Source: Pseudomonas sp. MRSN 12121
GTDB taxonomy: Bacteria; Pseudomonadota; Gammaproteobacteria; Pseudomonadales; Pseudomonadaceae
Assembly (NCBI RefSeq): GCF_000931465.1
Contig: NZ_CP010892.1
Location: forward strand, 1,922,001-1,986,000
Reading direction: 5' to 3'
Length of the DNA: 64,000 nt
The notes under the pieces were generated by a model. That model searched no databases, was not told where the DNA came from, and saw nothing but the letters and a program-made list of their open reading frames with translations. Below, in pieces: positions 18,359 through 26,216 of the stretch. How positions within the stretch are numbered: position 1 is the first letter of the stretch; every line of letters starts with the position of its first letter. The translations under genes were made by a program, and so were the position numbers.

Positions 18359-19354
18359 ATGCGTGGGATGATCTCTGGAGGAATAGCCGCACTGAGTTTT
18401 CTGGTCAGTGGTGAAGTATTTGCAGCCTGTACTTGGATTGACGGTACACCTGTTTCATTGAGAGATATCAGTGTTCCTTCACAACTGACTATCACCGCCA
18501 GCCCTGTGGGAGGCGAGATTGCGAAGTATTCACAGGCGCTTTGGCCCATTACGGCTAATAGTCGGTGCAAGGAAGACTCCAAATTTTCACAGAGTATCGA
18601 AACGGCGTTGCGCCCAGCATCGCAAGCGCAAGTCTATGAAACGGGGGTGGCCGGCGTTGGTGTCAAGTTTTGCATTGCCGAAGCTTATATGGGAGTGTCT
18701 TCTTATTGTCTTCCGCAACTTTCTTATTACTCTCCGGAATATCCTATTCCCATTCCAAAATATATGAACGTGATCTTCGTTCGTACCGGTCGTAATGTGG
18801 CGTCAGGGGATATTCTCCTGGACTTCAAATCCTTGTGGCAGCATGAGGAAAATAACCCGAACGGGAAGAACATGCTGACTATCCAGTCCCAGGGCAAAAC
18901 CAAATTGGTCAATGATGTAATGTTTGCGGGCTGTGAATCCATCGGTGCGGTGGTGAACGTGCCCATGGGCAAACAGGTTATCCAGAACATCAAAACGGGC
19001 AATACCAAGGAAGTGCCGTTCATTTTCGACGTGCGCTGCTCCGGTCTGCCGGCCAACACCACGGCACCCGTCAAGGTCTATTTCGAGGGCGCTTCCCTGG
19101 CGGATGGCCTGCTCAAACTGAGCAATCAGGGGCAGTCGGGCGTGGCCTCTGGGGTTGGTATTTCCCTGGTCAACGATAAGGGCGTCAAGTTGCCGTTCGA
19201 TATCGCGCGGTCTGTCCAGCTCGACTGGAACCGCTCGATGGCGGACGGCGAAATCTATCGTTTCAGTGGCAAGGCCAAATATGTCCCGACCACGGGCACC
19301 ATGACGGCGGGCAAGGCGGATGCAACGATGAACTTCGTCCTCAATTACAACTGA
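18359..19354 (+). CDS. Two-domain fimbrial adhesin/pilin subunit, paralogue 2
   Basis: 331-aa paralogue of the preceding gene. Signal peptide residues 1-21 (ends VFAA). The N-terminal domain is divergent, sharing only blocks such as SQAxVYETGVxGVGVKFC and IFVRTGRNVASG. The C-terminal domain from about residue 185 is nearly the same as in the first copy, through to FVLNYN. ATG 18359 follows AAAGGA. It is separated from paralogue 1 by an AT-rich gap of about 218 bp with no clear terminator. The pattern (variable N-domain, conserved C-domain) suggests alternative binding tips polymerised by one chaperone-usher machine. Confidence 0.82.
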   Translation: MRGMISGGIAALSFLVSGEVFAACTWIDGTPVSLRDISVPSQLTITASPVGGEIAKYSQALWPITANSRCKEDSKFSQSIETALRPASQAQVYETGVAGVGVKFCIAEAYMGVSSYCLPQLSYYSPEYPIPIPKYMNVIFVRTGRNVASGDILLDFKSLWQHEENNPNGKNMLTIQSQGKTKLVNDVMFAGCESIGAVVNVPMGKQVIQNIKTGNTKEVPFIFDVRCSGLPANTTAPVKVYFEGASLADGLLKLSNQGQSGVASGVGISLVNDKGVKLPFDIARSVQLDWNRSMADGEIYRFSGKAKYVPTTGTMTAGKADATMNFVLNYN

Positions 19355-19571
19355 CCGCGACGGGAACGCCTATAGAGGCCGTTTCGCGATCCAGCACGCA
19401 ATCGCCAGCAATACCGTTTTTCGCAGGCACCGCTGCCCGCTAGAATACTGTCAGATTTTTCTGATTCCACAGGCCAGAACGTTGCTCTCGATAAGAGAGT
19501 GACGCTGTTGTTCGTGGCGCGACGGCTCACTTGGGCATGTTGCCGGGGATCGACTGACGAGAAGGTATTCC

Positions 19572-22421
19572 ATGATTGCAGCGTGTTGCCGGGCTGTCGT
19601 TTTCTGTCTGTTGTTGGCGCCAGCCCCTGCGCTGTTCGCCGAGGAACCGACGGTTGCCCTGGTCGGGCGGGTGGCGGTGAGCAGTCGCCCCTGGCTGAGC
19701 GAAGAGGACCGGCAGTGGCTGGCCAGCAGGGGACCGCTCAGGGTGGGGGTCACCACTCCTGACTATTCGCCCCTGGAGATGTTTGGCGGTGGTCGCTTCC
19801 AGGGGATCGCCGCGGATTACCTGGCGCTGCTGTTCGAGGCCAGCCCCACGGTGCGCCAGTATCCCTCTCGGCAAGCGGCGCTGCGGGCCCTGCGCGAGGG
19901 GGAAATCGACCTGCTTGGCAGTGGCAGCACGCTGGAGGCCAGGGAAAACGGGCTGCAACTGAGCAATGCCTATGTCGCCGATCAGCCGGTACTGGTCACG
20001 GCCGAAGACCAGCCCTTCGACCCGCAGCAGCGCGGCAGCACCCTGGCGGTCGCCGCCGGGTATGCCTCGCAGGAGCAACTGTCCGCGGCTTATCCGCATA
20101 GCCGCTTCCTGATTTTCGCCACGCCCATCCGCGCGCTCGAGGCACTGAGCCTGGGCGAGGTCGACGGGGTGATCAACGATGCGATTTCCACGCACTATCT
20201 GATCAATATCAATTACCTGCTGAACCTGCAGATCGAGAACTTCGCGCCGCTGGAAAGCCGTGGCTTCGGTTTTCTGCTGCGTGCCGGCGATACCCGCTTG
20301 CGTGGGGTGATCGATCGGGCCTTGCCGTCGATCCGCGCCCAGCATGGCGAAAACATCCTGCGCGGCTGGCGGGCGGGGCGCAGCCTGCAATTGAGCCAGC
20401 GGCGGGTGACGCTGACGCCGGCCGAGAATCGCTGGCTTGCCGCGCATCCGGACATTCCGGTGATCGTCAACGATTCGCTGGGGGCCCTGGGGCAGTTGGA
20501 CAGCCAGGGACGGATCCAGGGCATCGGCCCCGACTATCTCAAGCTGATCGGCCAGCGCAGCGGCCTGACATTCCGCCCGGTGCCGGTGCAGAACTACGCC
20601 GAGATGAAGGCGCAGATGGGCGCTGGCAAGGCGATCATGACGTCCATCGTTTCCACGGACCCGCAAGCCGAGGCGGATATCGAACTCCTGCGGCCTTACC
20701 TGCGCAGCTCGGTGGTGCTGATGAGCCCCCGGGGCGGCGAGGATGACGCACCGCACGCCCTGAAGGACATGCAAGGCAAACGCCTGGCCAGCGTCGCGGG
20801 ATATTTCATCAACCCGATCATCGAGCGGGATCACCCGGAAATCCGCCTGCAGGCCTATCCCAACTTCGTCGAGGCCATGCGCAGTGTCGACGAAGGGCGC
20901 AGCGATGCGCTGGTCACCGGGGATTACACCGGTCGATTCATGTCGGCGCAGCGCTTCAACAACCGCCTGTGGGTGAGCGCCATCCTCGACGAGTTTTCCC
21001 GGCCGATCAGCCTCGGCGTGCTCAAGGGCCAGGACGAGCTGAGCAGCATCCTGGAGAAGACCCAGGTGGCCATTGCGCCGGAGGAAGTGGCGGAAATCGT
21101 CGCCCAGTGGCAGCCGCGTTTCTCTTCCTCCGGCAGCCACTTCTGGCGTGACCATCGCAGCAGTGTGCTGCGGCTCGGCGGGGTGTTCGGCTTGCTGGTC
21201 CTGCTCTCGCTGGTCTGGGGTTTCTACCTGACCCGGCAAGTGCGCAAGACCCGCCGGGCCGAGGCCGAGCTGGCCTTGGCGCGGCAGAAGGCCGAAGCCG
21301 CCAACGAGGCCAAGAGCGTTTTCCTGTCCACCATGAGCCATGAGATCCGCACGCCGTTGAACGCGATCATCGGCCTGCAGGAAGTGGTGCAGCAGAAGGC
21401 CGAACAGGGCGAGCTGGACCTGCCGTCGCTGGCGGTGGCCCAGGAAGCGGCGCAGGGCCTGCTGTTGCTGCTGGGCAATGTTCTGGACCTGACCCGGATC
21501 GAGGCCGGGATGATCGACTCCGCGCCCGAGGCGGTGCAGCTCAAGGCCCTGCTCGAAGCCATCGCGCCGCTGGTGGTTGGCATGGCTCGGCAGAAGCACC
21601 TGGCGTTCGAGATGCAGTTCACCGGCGACGTGGAGCAATGGGTGCTGATCGATCCGCTGCATCTGAAGCAGGTGCTGTTCAACCTGCTGAGCAATGCCAT
21701 CAAGTTCACCGCGCAGGGGCGGGTGATGCTGCGTGCCTCGGCAAGCCGGGAGGGCGATCGCCTGGGCCTGCTGCTGGAAGTCATCGACAGCGGTATCGGG
21801 ATTTCGCCGCAGGATCAGGCCAGGCTGTTCGAGCCTTTCTCCCAGGTCGACGCGGCCCAGGCCGGGCAAACCTTCGGCAGCGGGCTGGGGCTGAATATCA
21901 CCCGGCGGCTGGTGGAACTCATGGGGGGCAGCATCACCCTGAGCAGTGAACCGGACATCGGCTCCTGCTTCAGCGTGACCCTGCAACTGCCACTGGCCGA
22001 GGCGCCCGTGCAGGCCGTGCAGCCTGTAGCCGAGACGCGTGCGGAGCAAGCGGCGCTGAACATTCTGGTCGCCGAAGACAATGCCTTCAGCCGGGTGACG
22101 CTGGAAGAGCAATTGCAGGTGCTTGGCCACCGGGTGACGCTGGCCGAGGATGGCCAGGCGGCGCTGGAAGCCTGGCAGGCCGGTGAGTACGACGTGCTGA
22201 TCACCGATAGCCAGATGCCGCGCCTGGGGGGGTATGAGTTGACTGTGCGTATCCGTCAGTTGGAGCGTGAGAGCGGCCGCCGGCGTTGCTGGATCCTGGG
22301 CGCGACGGCCAGTGCCGAGGAAGCGGAAATCCAGCGCTGCCGGGCCGCGGGCATGGACGAGGTGGTGTTCAAGCCCCTGACCCAGCAAGTGTTGAAGCAG
22401 GCGCTGGAGAATGCCGTGTAG
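19572..22421 (+). CDS. BvgS-like hybrid sensor histidine kinase
   Basis: Transmembrane hybrid kinase of 949 aa. Signal peptide 1-23. Two periplasmic Venus-flytrap domains (about 40-265 and 285-505) each open with the 'WLAxHP'-type sequence typical of BvgS/EvgS/RocS sensors. One TM lies at about 530-555, then the HisKA helix with phosphoacceptor His590 (STMSHEIRTPLN), HATPase (NLLSNAIKFT, DSGIGI, GSGLGL), and a C-terminal receiver (about 830-945) with Asp879 (ITDSQMP) and Lys in FKPL. There is no PAS domain and no C-terminal Hpt, both present in BvgS. ATG 19572 follows GAGAAGG. It lies just downstream of three adhesin systems, so it probably senses a small ligand and controls them. Its response regulator is not in the window. 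Confidence 0.93.
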   Translation: MIAACCRAVVFCLLLAPAPALFAEEPTVALVGRVAVSSRPWLSEEDRQWLASRGPLRVGVTTPDYSPLEMFGGGRFQGIAADYLALLFEASPTVRQYPSRQAALRALREGEIDLLGSGSTLEARENGLQLSNAYVADQPVLVTAEDQPFDPQQRGSTLAVAAGYASQEQLSAAYPHSRFLIFATPIRALEALSLGEVDGVINDAISTHYLININYLLNLQIENFAPLESRGFGFLLRAGDTRLRGVIDRALPSIRAQHGENILRGWRAGRSLQLSQRRVTLTPAENRWLAAHPDIPVIVNDSLGALGQLDSQGRIQGIGPDYLKLIGQRSGLTFRPVPVQNYAEMKAQMGAGKAIMTSIVSTDPQAEADIELLRPYLRSSVVLMSPRGGEDDAPHALKDMQGKRLASVAGYFINPIIERDHPEIRLQAYPNFVEAMRSVDEGRSDALVTGDYTGRFMSAQRFNNRLWVSAILDEFSRPISLGVLKGQDELSSILEKTQVAIAPEEVAEIVAQWQPRFSSSGSHFWRDHRSSVLRLGGVFGLLVLLSLVWGFYLTRQVRKTRRAEAELALARQKAEAANEAKSVFLSTMSHEIRTPLNAIIGLQEVVQQKAEQGELDLPSLAVAQEAAQGLLLLLGNVLDLTRIEAGMIDSAPEAVQLKALLEAIAPLVVGMARQKHLAFEMQFTGDVEQWVLIDPLHLKQVLFNLLSNAIKFTAQGRVMLRASASREGDRLGLLLEVIDSGIGISPQDQARLFEPFSQVDAAQAGQTFGSGLGLNITRRLVELMGGSITLSSEPDIGSCFSVTLQLPLAEAPVQAVQPVAETRAEQAALNILVAEDNAFSRVTLEEQLQVLGHRVTLAEDGQAALEAWQAGEYDVLITDSQMPRLGGYELTVRIRQLERESGRRRCWILGATASAEEAEIQRCRAAGMDEVVFKPLTQQVLKQALENAV

Positions 22422-22437
22422 CTGTCGATGCCAGGGT

Positions 22438-23076
22438 TTACATCGACAGGATCAGGCGCCCGGCGAACAGGATGAGGATCACGCCCATGGTGCGCTCGAA
22501 CCAGTGGCCCATGCGCATGAACAGCAGGCGTACGCGCGGGCTGGAAAAGAACAGCGCGACGATCACGAACCACAGGGCGTTGATGAAGCACATCCAGACC
22601 CCGTAGAGCGCCTGTACCTTGAGTGGCGTGCTGGCGCTGATCACCGTGGTGAAGATCGCCAGGAAGAACAGCGTGGCCTTGGGGTTGGTCGCGTTGGTCA
22701 GGAAGCCGGTCATGAAGGCTCGCGGCAGAGTCTGGTGCGGAGTCGCATCGTCGTCTCCCTCGCTGCCCTCCAGCGAGGTCTTGGGCTTGCTGCGCAGCAG
22801 GCTGACCCCGAGGTAGAGAATGTAGGCACCGCCCACCACCTTGGCCACGCTCAGCAACCAGGGCGTGGTGTGCATCAGCGCACCGACGCCCAGCAGGGTG
22901 TACAGCACATGCACAGAAATGCCCGCGCCGATGCCGATGGCCGTGCACAGCCCGACCACCCGGCCAAAGCGCACGCTCTGGCGGATGGTCACGGCGAAGT
23001 CCGGGCCTGGCGCTACTACGGCAAGAAAGTGGATGGTGGCCAGGGCCAGGAATTCGCCTAGATAGTTGGCAAGCAT
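22438..23076 (-). CDS. LysE/RhtB-family amino-acid exporter
   Basis: Inner-membrane exporter of 212 aa with about six membrane segments. It has the family N-terminal motif VAPGPDFAVTIRQS and the later block GFLTNATNPKATLFFLA. Members export amino acids such as lysine, threonine or homoserine. It starts 1 nt after the 2OG oxygenase stop, so the two are surely co-transcribed. Together with the upstream tRNA-editing gene this suggests export of an unusual or hydroxylated amino acid; the substrate itself is inference. Confidence 0.93.
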   Translation of the reverse strand: MLANYLGEFLALATIHFLAVVAPGPDFAVTIRQSVRFGRVVGLCTAIGIGAGISVHVLYTLLGVGALMHTTPWLLSVAKVVGGAYILYLGVSLLRSKPKTSLEGSEGDDDATPHQTLPRAFMTGFLTNATNPKATLFFLAIFTTVISASTPLKVQALYGVWMCFINALWFVIVALFFSSPRVRLLFMRMGHWFERTMGVILILFAGRLILSM

Positions 23077-23077
23077 T

Positions 23078-23848
23078 TCAACTCCAGAAGGTCAGGGGGG
23101 ACGAGCTGCCGCGATAGCCGACAAAAAAGGACAGGCTCAGGCGCGGGCTGGCCACCCCCGGGGTGACTGCGTGCATGCGCCGTGAATTGAACATGATGAA
23201 GTCCCCGGGCTCCGGACGGACTTCCAGCGCGGGAGTGCCGAGCAGCCCGGGATCGATGCCGTAGCTGTCGCCGCGCATGTCGTCGAACTGGTCCGGCGAA
23301 ATGTCGTGGTCCCACATCTGCAGGGCGCCGCCGGCGTCGGGCATGTTCAGGTAGAGGTTGCAGGCGAACTGGGCTTCCAGGCTGTGGGCCTGGAAGCTGT
23401 CCGGGGCGTCCTTGGCGAAAATGTCGTGGTGGGCGAGGAAACACACGCCGGGTTTCACCACGCGGGACAGGCCGACGTACATCTTGCGGCCGTAGAGGGT
23501 TTCCAGGTGGGCCCCGGCCGGCCAGGACTCGTCGAGCATGCAGCGCAGGGTGTCGACGGGGGAGGCGTAGGGCGCGCAGCGCGTGCGCAGCTCGGTGATA
23601 TTGGCGGTAGCGCGTTCGAAATAGTCTTCGATCAGCAGCGGCTGGTTTTCCGCTTCATAGAACGCCATGCCGATCCGCCCGATGCTCGGGGCATTGATGT
23701 AGCCCTCGAAGCCGGGGGTGAGAATCTTGTCGCCCAGCTGCAGGGCCTGGCTGTGCGGCAGGAAGTTCTTGATACGCAGGGCGAGCACTTGTTCATGGGC
23801 CAGCTTTTTTATGCACGTCTCATCGAGACGCTCGACGTCAAGCATCAT
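23078..23848 (-). CDS. 2-oxoglutarate/Fe(II)-dependent oxygenase
   Basis: Soluble double-stranded beta-helix dioxygenase of 256 aa. The iron ligands are visible as H-x-D within FLAHHDIF (about residue 145) and the distal His in RRMHAVTPG. Arg in RLSLSFFVGY is the likely 2-oxoglutarate carboxylate ligand. The overall shape resembles prolyl-4-hydroxylase-like enzymes and those acting on free amino acids. ATG 23848 has GAGGG 8 nt upstream. It is the middle gene of alaX-like / oxygenase / lysE-like. I infer a free amino-acid hydroxylase, but a peptide or small-molecule substrate is possible. Confidence 0.85.
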   Translation of the reverse strand: MMLDVERLDETCIKKLAHEQVLALRIKNFLPHSQALQLGDKILTPGFEGYINAPSIGRIGMAFYEAENQPLLIEDYFERATANITELRTRCAPYASPVDTLRCMLDESWPAGAHLETLYGRKMYVGLSRVVKPGVCFLAHHDIFAKDAPDSFQAHSLEAQFACNLYLNMPDAGGALQMWDHDISPDQFDDMRGDSYGIDPGLLGTPALEVRPEPGDFIMFNSRRMHAVTPGVASPRLSLSFFVGYRGSSSPLTFWS

Positions 23849-23877
23849 CTGCAGATCCCTCTATCCGATAATCGTCG

Positions 23878-23895
23878 AACCCGCGCACGCGGGTT
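23878..23895. repeat. Small palindrome between the editing and oxygenase genes
   Basis: AACCCGCG and its complement separated by 2 nt, in the 100-bp gap between the AlaX-like gene and the oxygenase gene. There is no T-run, so it is more likely an mRNA stability or processing element than a terminator. Confidence 0.4.
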
Positions 23896-23948
23896 TCCCC
23901 TGGGTCAGACGATGCGCCGATGAGGCGCAAGGCGGCATCGCCGATGAA

Positions 23949-24575
23949 TCAGTCCACGCTGTAGTGGACCGAAAGCACTCCTTTCTTTTGCGAGAGGGAC
24001 GCGATGGTGACGTTGCCCAGTTCCTTCAGGCGCTTGACGTGGGTGCCACCGCATCCATAGGCGGGAAGTTCGCCGAAACCGATTTCCCGCGCGCCTTCGC
24101 GCAGCGAGACCAGGCGCGGCAGGTCGGCGGCGATCCACTGATCGATGCCCTGTTGCAGGCTGTCGGCGTCGAGTTCCTGCGGGTGGTCGCCGGGCTTGAA
24201 GGACACGCGCCCCTCGCCGGGCCAGTGATGGGCCTTGATCGGCATCCAGCCGCGCGACTCGCCAAAATGGCCGATCAAGTGCCCGGCCGAATGCATGCGC
24301 GTGTTGAACTGGCGACGTTGCTCGTCGACCTGGACCTGGACCATGCCCGGGTTGACCGGCTGGTTGACGTAATGAACGATCCGCTCGGCTTCCTGGACCA
24401 CCCGCGTGACCTGGCTGTCGCCGATCCAGCCGGTGTCGCAGGGTTGGCCACCGCCCTGCGGATGAAAGGGGGTGGCCCGCAGGACCACCGCGAACTCGTT
24501 GTCTTGCGGGGTGCATTCGAGCACTTCAACGTTGGCCTTGAGTTCATCATTATGAAAAAAGAGGCGAAGCGTCAT
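23949..24575 (-). CDS. Free-standing alanyl-tRNA editing protein (AlaX-like)
   Basis: Trans-editing hydrolase of 208 aa related to the editing domain of alanyl- and threonyl-tRNA synthetases. It clears mischarged tRNA (classically Ser- or Gly-tRNA-Ala). The zinc ligands are visible as HSAGH (about residue 97) and CGGTH (about 180). The N-terminal block FHPQGGGQPCDTG is the AlaX signature region. No synthetase catalytic core or anticodon domain is present. The ATG at 24575 is supported by AAGGG. It is the first gene of the oxygenase/exporter operon and divergent from a LysR regulator. Confidence 0.9.
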   Translation of the reverse strand: MTLRLFFHNDELKANVEVLECTPQDNEFAVVLRATPFHPQGGGQPCDTGWIGDSQVTRVVQEAERIVHYVNQPVNPGMVQVQVDEQRRQFNTRMHSAGHLIGHFGESRGWMPIKAHHWPGEGRVSFKPGDHPQELDADSLQQGIDQWIAADLPRLVSLREGAREIGFGELPAYGCGGTHVKRLKELGNVTIASLSQKKGVLSVHYSVD

Positions 24576-24588
24576 ATTCCGTGCCCTT

Positions 24589-24608
24589 ATTAAAATGAAT
24601 TTTTTAAT
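24589..24608. promoter_or_regulatory. AT-rich palindrome in the LysR/alaX-like divergent promoter
   Basis: ATTAAAA (24589-24595) and TTTTAAT (24602-24608) form an inverted repeat with a 6-nt centre in the 91-bp divergent gap. Position and symmetry fit a binding site for the LysR protein encoded next to it, controlling both directions. Assignment is inferred. Confidence 0.5.
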
Positions 24609-24666
24609 TATAGGGTGGGGCGGAATTGCGTGATAATCCGTTCAAACCTCAAAGGACTGTTGCGCT

Positions 24667-25650
24667 GTGAGCATAAATCTTCCCTTGCCACTGCTGGGCG
24701 AAATGGCCATTTTCGTCAAGGTCGTCGAGGTCGGCAGCTTCTCCGAAGCCGCGCGCCAGTTGGGTTCTTCACCCTCGGCGGTGAGCCGCAGCATTTCCCG
24801 CCTGGAGAAGGCGCTGGCGATTCGCCTGTTGCAACGCACCACGCGCAAGCTGCGCCTGAGCGAAGGCGGCGAGGAAGTATTCAAGCGCTGTAGCGAGATG
24901 GTCAGCGCCGCCAAGTCAGTGATGGAAATCAGCGGCCAGTTCACTCACGAAGCCGAAGGGCTGGTGCGGGTCAGCGTGCCCAAGGCGGTGGGGCGTTTTG
25001 TCGTGCATCCGTACATGCCCGAGTTCCTGCGCCGCTACCCCAAGGTCGATGTCGAGCTGCTGCTGGAGGATCGCAACATCGACCTGATCGACGACAACGT
25101 CGACCTGGCGATCCGCATTACCGACCGGCCGCCAGCGGGGTTGGTGGGGCGCCAGTTGCTGACCATCGATCACATCCTGTGCGCCACCCCGCAATACCTG
25201 GCCGAGCACGGCACGCCCGAGCATCCTCACGACCTGCTGGGGCACAGTTGCATCTATCTGGGGGAGACGCCCAGCGATGCCCGTTGGAAGTTCAAGAAGG
25301 GCAGCAAGCTGGTGACAGTCGGCGTGCGCGGGCGTTATGCGGCCAATCACACCGGTGTGCGCCTGGGGGCGGTACTCGAACATATCGGCATCGGCAGCCT
25401 GCCGTACTTCACCGCGCGCCATGCCCTGGAGCAGGGCTTGCTGGTGCAGGTACTGCCAGACTGGACCTTCCTCGCCTCCTACCATGGCGGGGCCTGGCTG
25501 CTGCATTCGCCGACCCGCTACCTGCCGCCGAAACTGCGGGTGTTCATCGATTACCTGGTGGAGTGCCTGGCCCGGGAGCCGACCTTGAGCCGGCCCGGCA
25601 AGCAGGAAGGGAAACGCTACGAACTGCCCGAGGACGATGGCGCCCGCTGA
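24667..25650 (+). CDS. LysR-family transcriptional regulator
   Basis: 327-aa LysR regulator. The N-terminal helix-turn-helix reads FVKVVEVGSFSEAARQLGSSPSAVSRSISRLE, given here only as position (about residues 16-47). A periplasmic-binding-protein-like effector domain follows (residues about 95-300). The start is probably GTG 24667, with AAAGGA about 11 nt upstream; ATG 24703 would shorten the leading helix. It is divergent from the editing/oxygenase/exporter operon, the classical arrangement for a regulator of its neighbour. The inducer may be the amino acid handled by that operon (inference). Confidence 0.92.
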   Translation: MSINLPLPLLGEMAIFVKVVEVGSFSEAARQLGSSPSAVSRSISRLEKALAIRLLQRTTRKLRLSEGGEEVFKRCSEMVSAAKSVMEISGQFTHEAEGLVRVSVPKAVGRFVVHPYMPEFLRRYPKVDVELLLEDRNIDLIDDNVDLAIRITDRPPAGLVGRQLLTIDHILCATPQYLAEHGTPEHPHDLLGHSCIYLGETPSDARWKFKKGSKLVTVGVRGRYAANHTGVRLGAVLEHIGIGSLPYFTARHALEQGLLVQVLPDWTFLASYHGGAWLLHSPTRYLPPKLRVFIDYLVECLAREPTLSRPGKQEGKRYELPEDDGAR

Positions 25651-25677
25651 GCTGTTGGTGGATGGGCTGGAAAAACA

Positions 25678-25708
25678 AAAGGCCCGCCGGTAAACCGTGC
25701 GGGCCTTT
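25678..25708. terminator. Bidirectional terminator
   Basis: AAAGGCCCGC and GCGGGCCTTT separated by an 11-nt loop, between the convergent LysR and PA2817-like genes. Confidence 0.85.
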
Positions 25709-25726
25709 ATCGTGTTCGGAGCAGAC

Positions 25727-26134
25727 TCAGTGCTTGCTGTCCTGGGCGGAGAGCGCCAGCAGCTGTTTTTCCTGGTTCCAGTCGAACGGCTCGTCGTTCT
25801 GCTCGGCCTCGTAGCGGCGCTCCTCGAGGGCCTGGTACAGGTCGATTTCTTCATCGGGCATGTAGTGCAGGCAGTCGCCGGCGAAGAACCACAGCAGGTC
25901 GCGCGGCACCAGGTGAGCGACCTGTGGATAACGCTGCATCACCTGGCACAGCAGGTCCTGGCCCAGGTACTGGCTTTCGATCGGGTCGATCGGCAGCGAG
26001 GCGCGCAGTTCGTCGAAGCGTTCCAGGAACAGGGCATGGCTTTCTTCGGGAACCTGTTCGGCTTCACCCACGGCGACCAGGATACTGCGCAGGTGGTCGA
26101 GCAGGACGAGATGATCGGCAACGACGTTGGACAT
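25727..26134 (-). CDS. PA2817-family conserved protein
   Basis: Small acidic protein of 135 aa with no signal peptide or membrane segment and no recognised catalytic motif. It matches in length and context the PA2817-type protein that neighbours the FadE-like gene in P. aeruginosa. ATG 26134 follows GAGGA (9 nt). It lies 82 nt upstream-side of the acyl-CoA dehydrogenase stop and reads in the same direction. Function unknown. Confidence 0.82.
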   Translation of the reverse strand: MSNVVADHLVLLDHLRSILVAVGEAEQVPEESHALFLERFDELRASLPIDPIESQYLGQDLLCQVMQRYPQVAHLVPRDLLWFFAGDCLHYMPDEEIDLYQALEERRYEAEQNDEPFDWNQEKQLLALSAQDSKH

Positions 26135-26216
26135 GACATGAGTCCTCAACAGCAAAACGGGCGCGGGAGTATATAGCCCCCGCGCCCGGTTTCATAATCC
26201 GCCTGGCTGTCGGGGC

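Noticed and set aside
19527..22388. A 953-aa minus-strand frame opposite the hybrid kinase
   Set aside because: His/Gln/Arg-rich with no domain; the kinase domains on the plus strand are clear.
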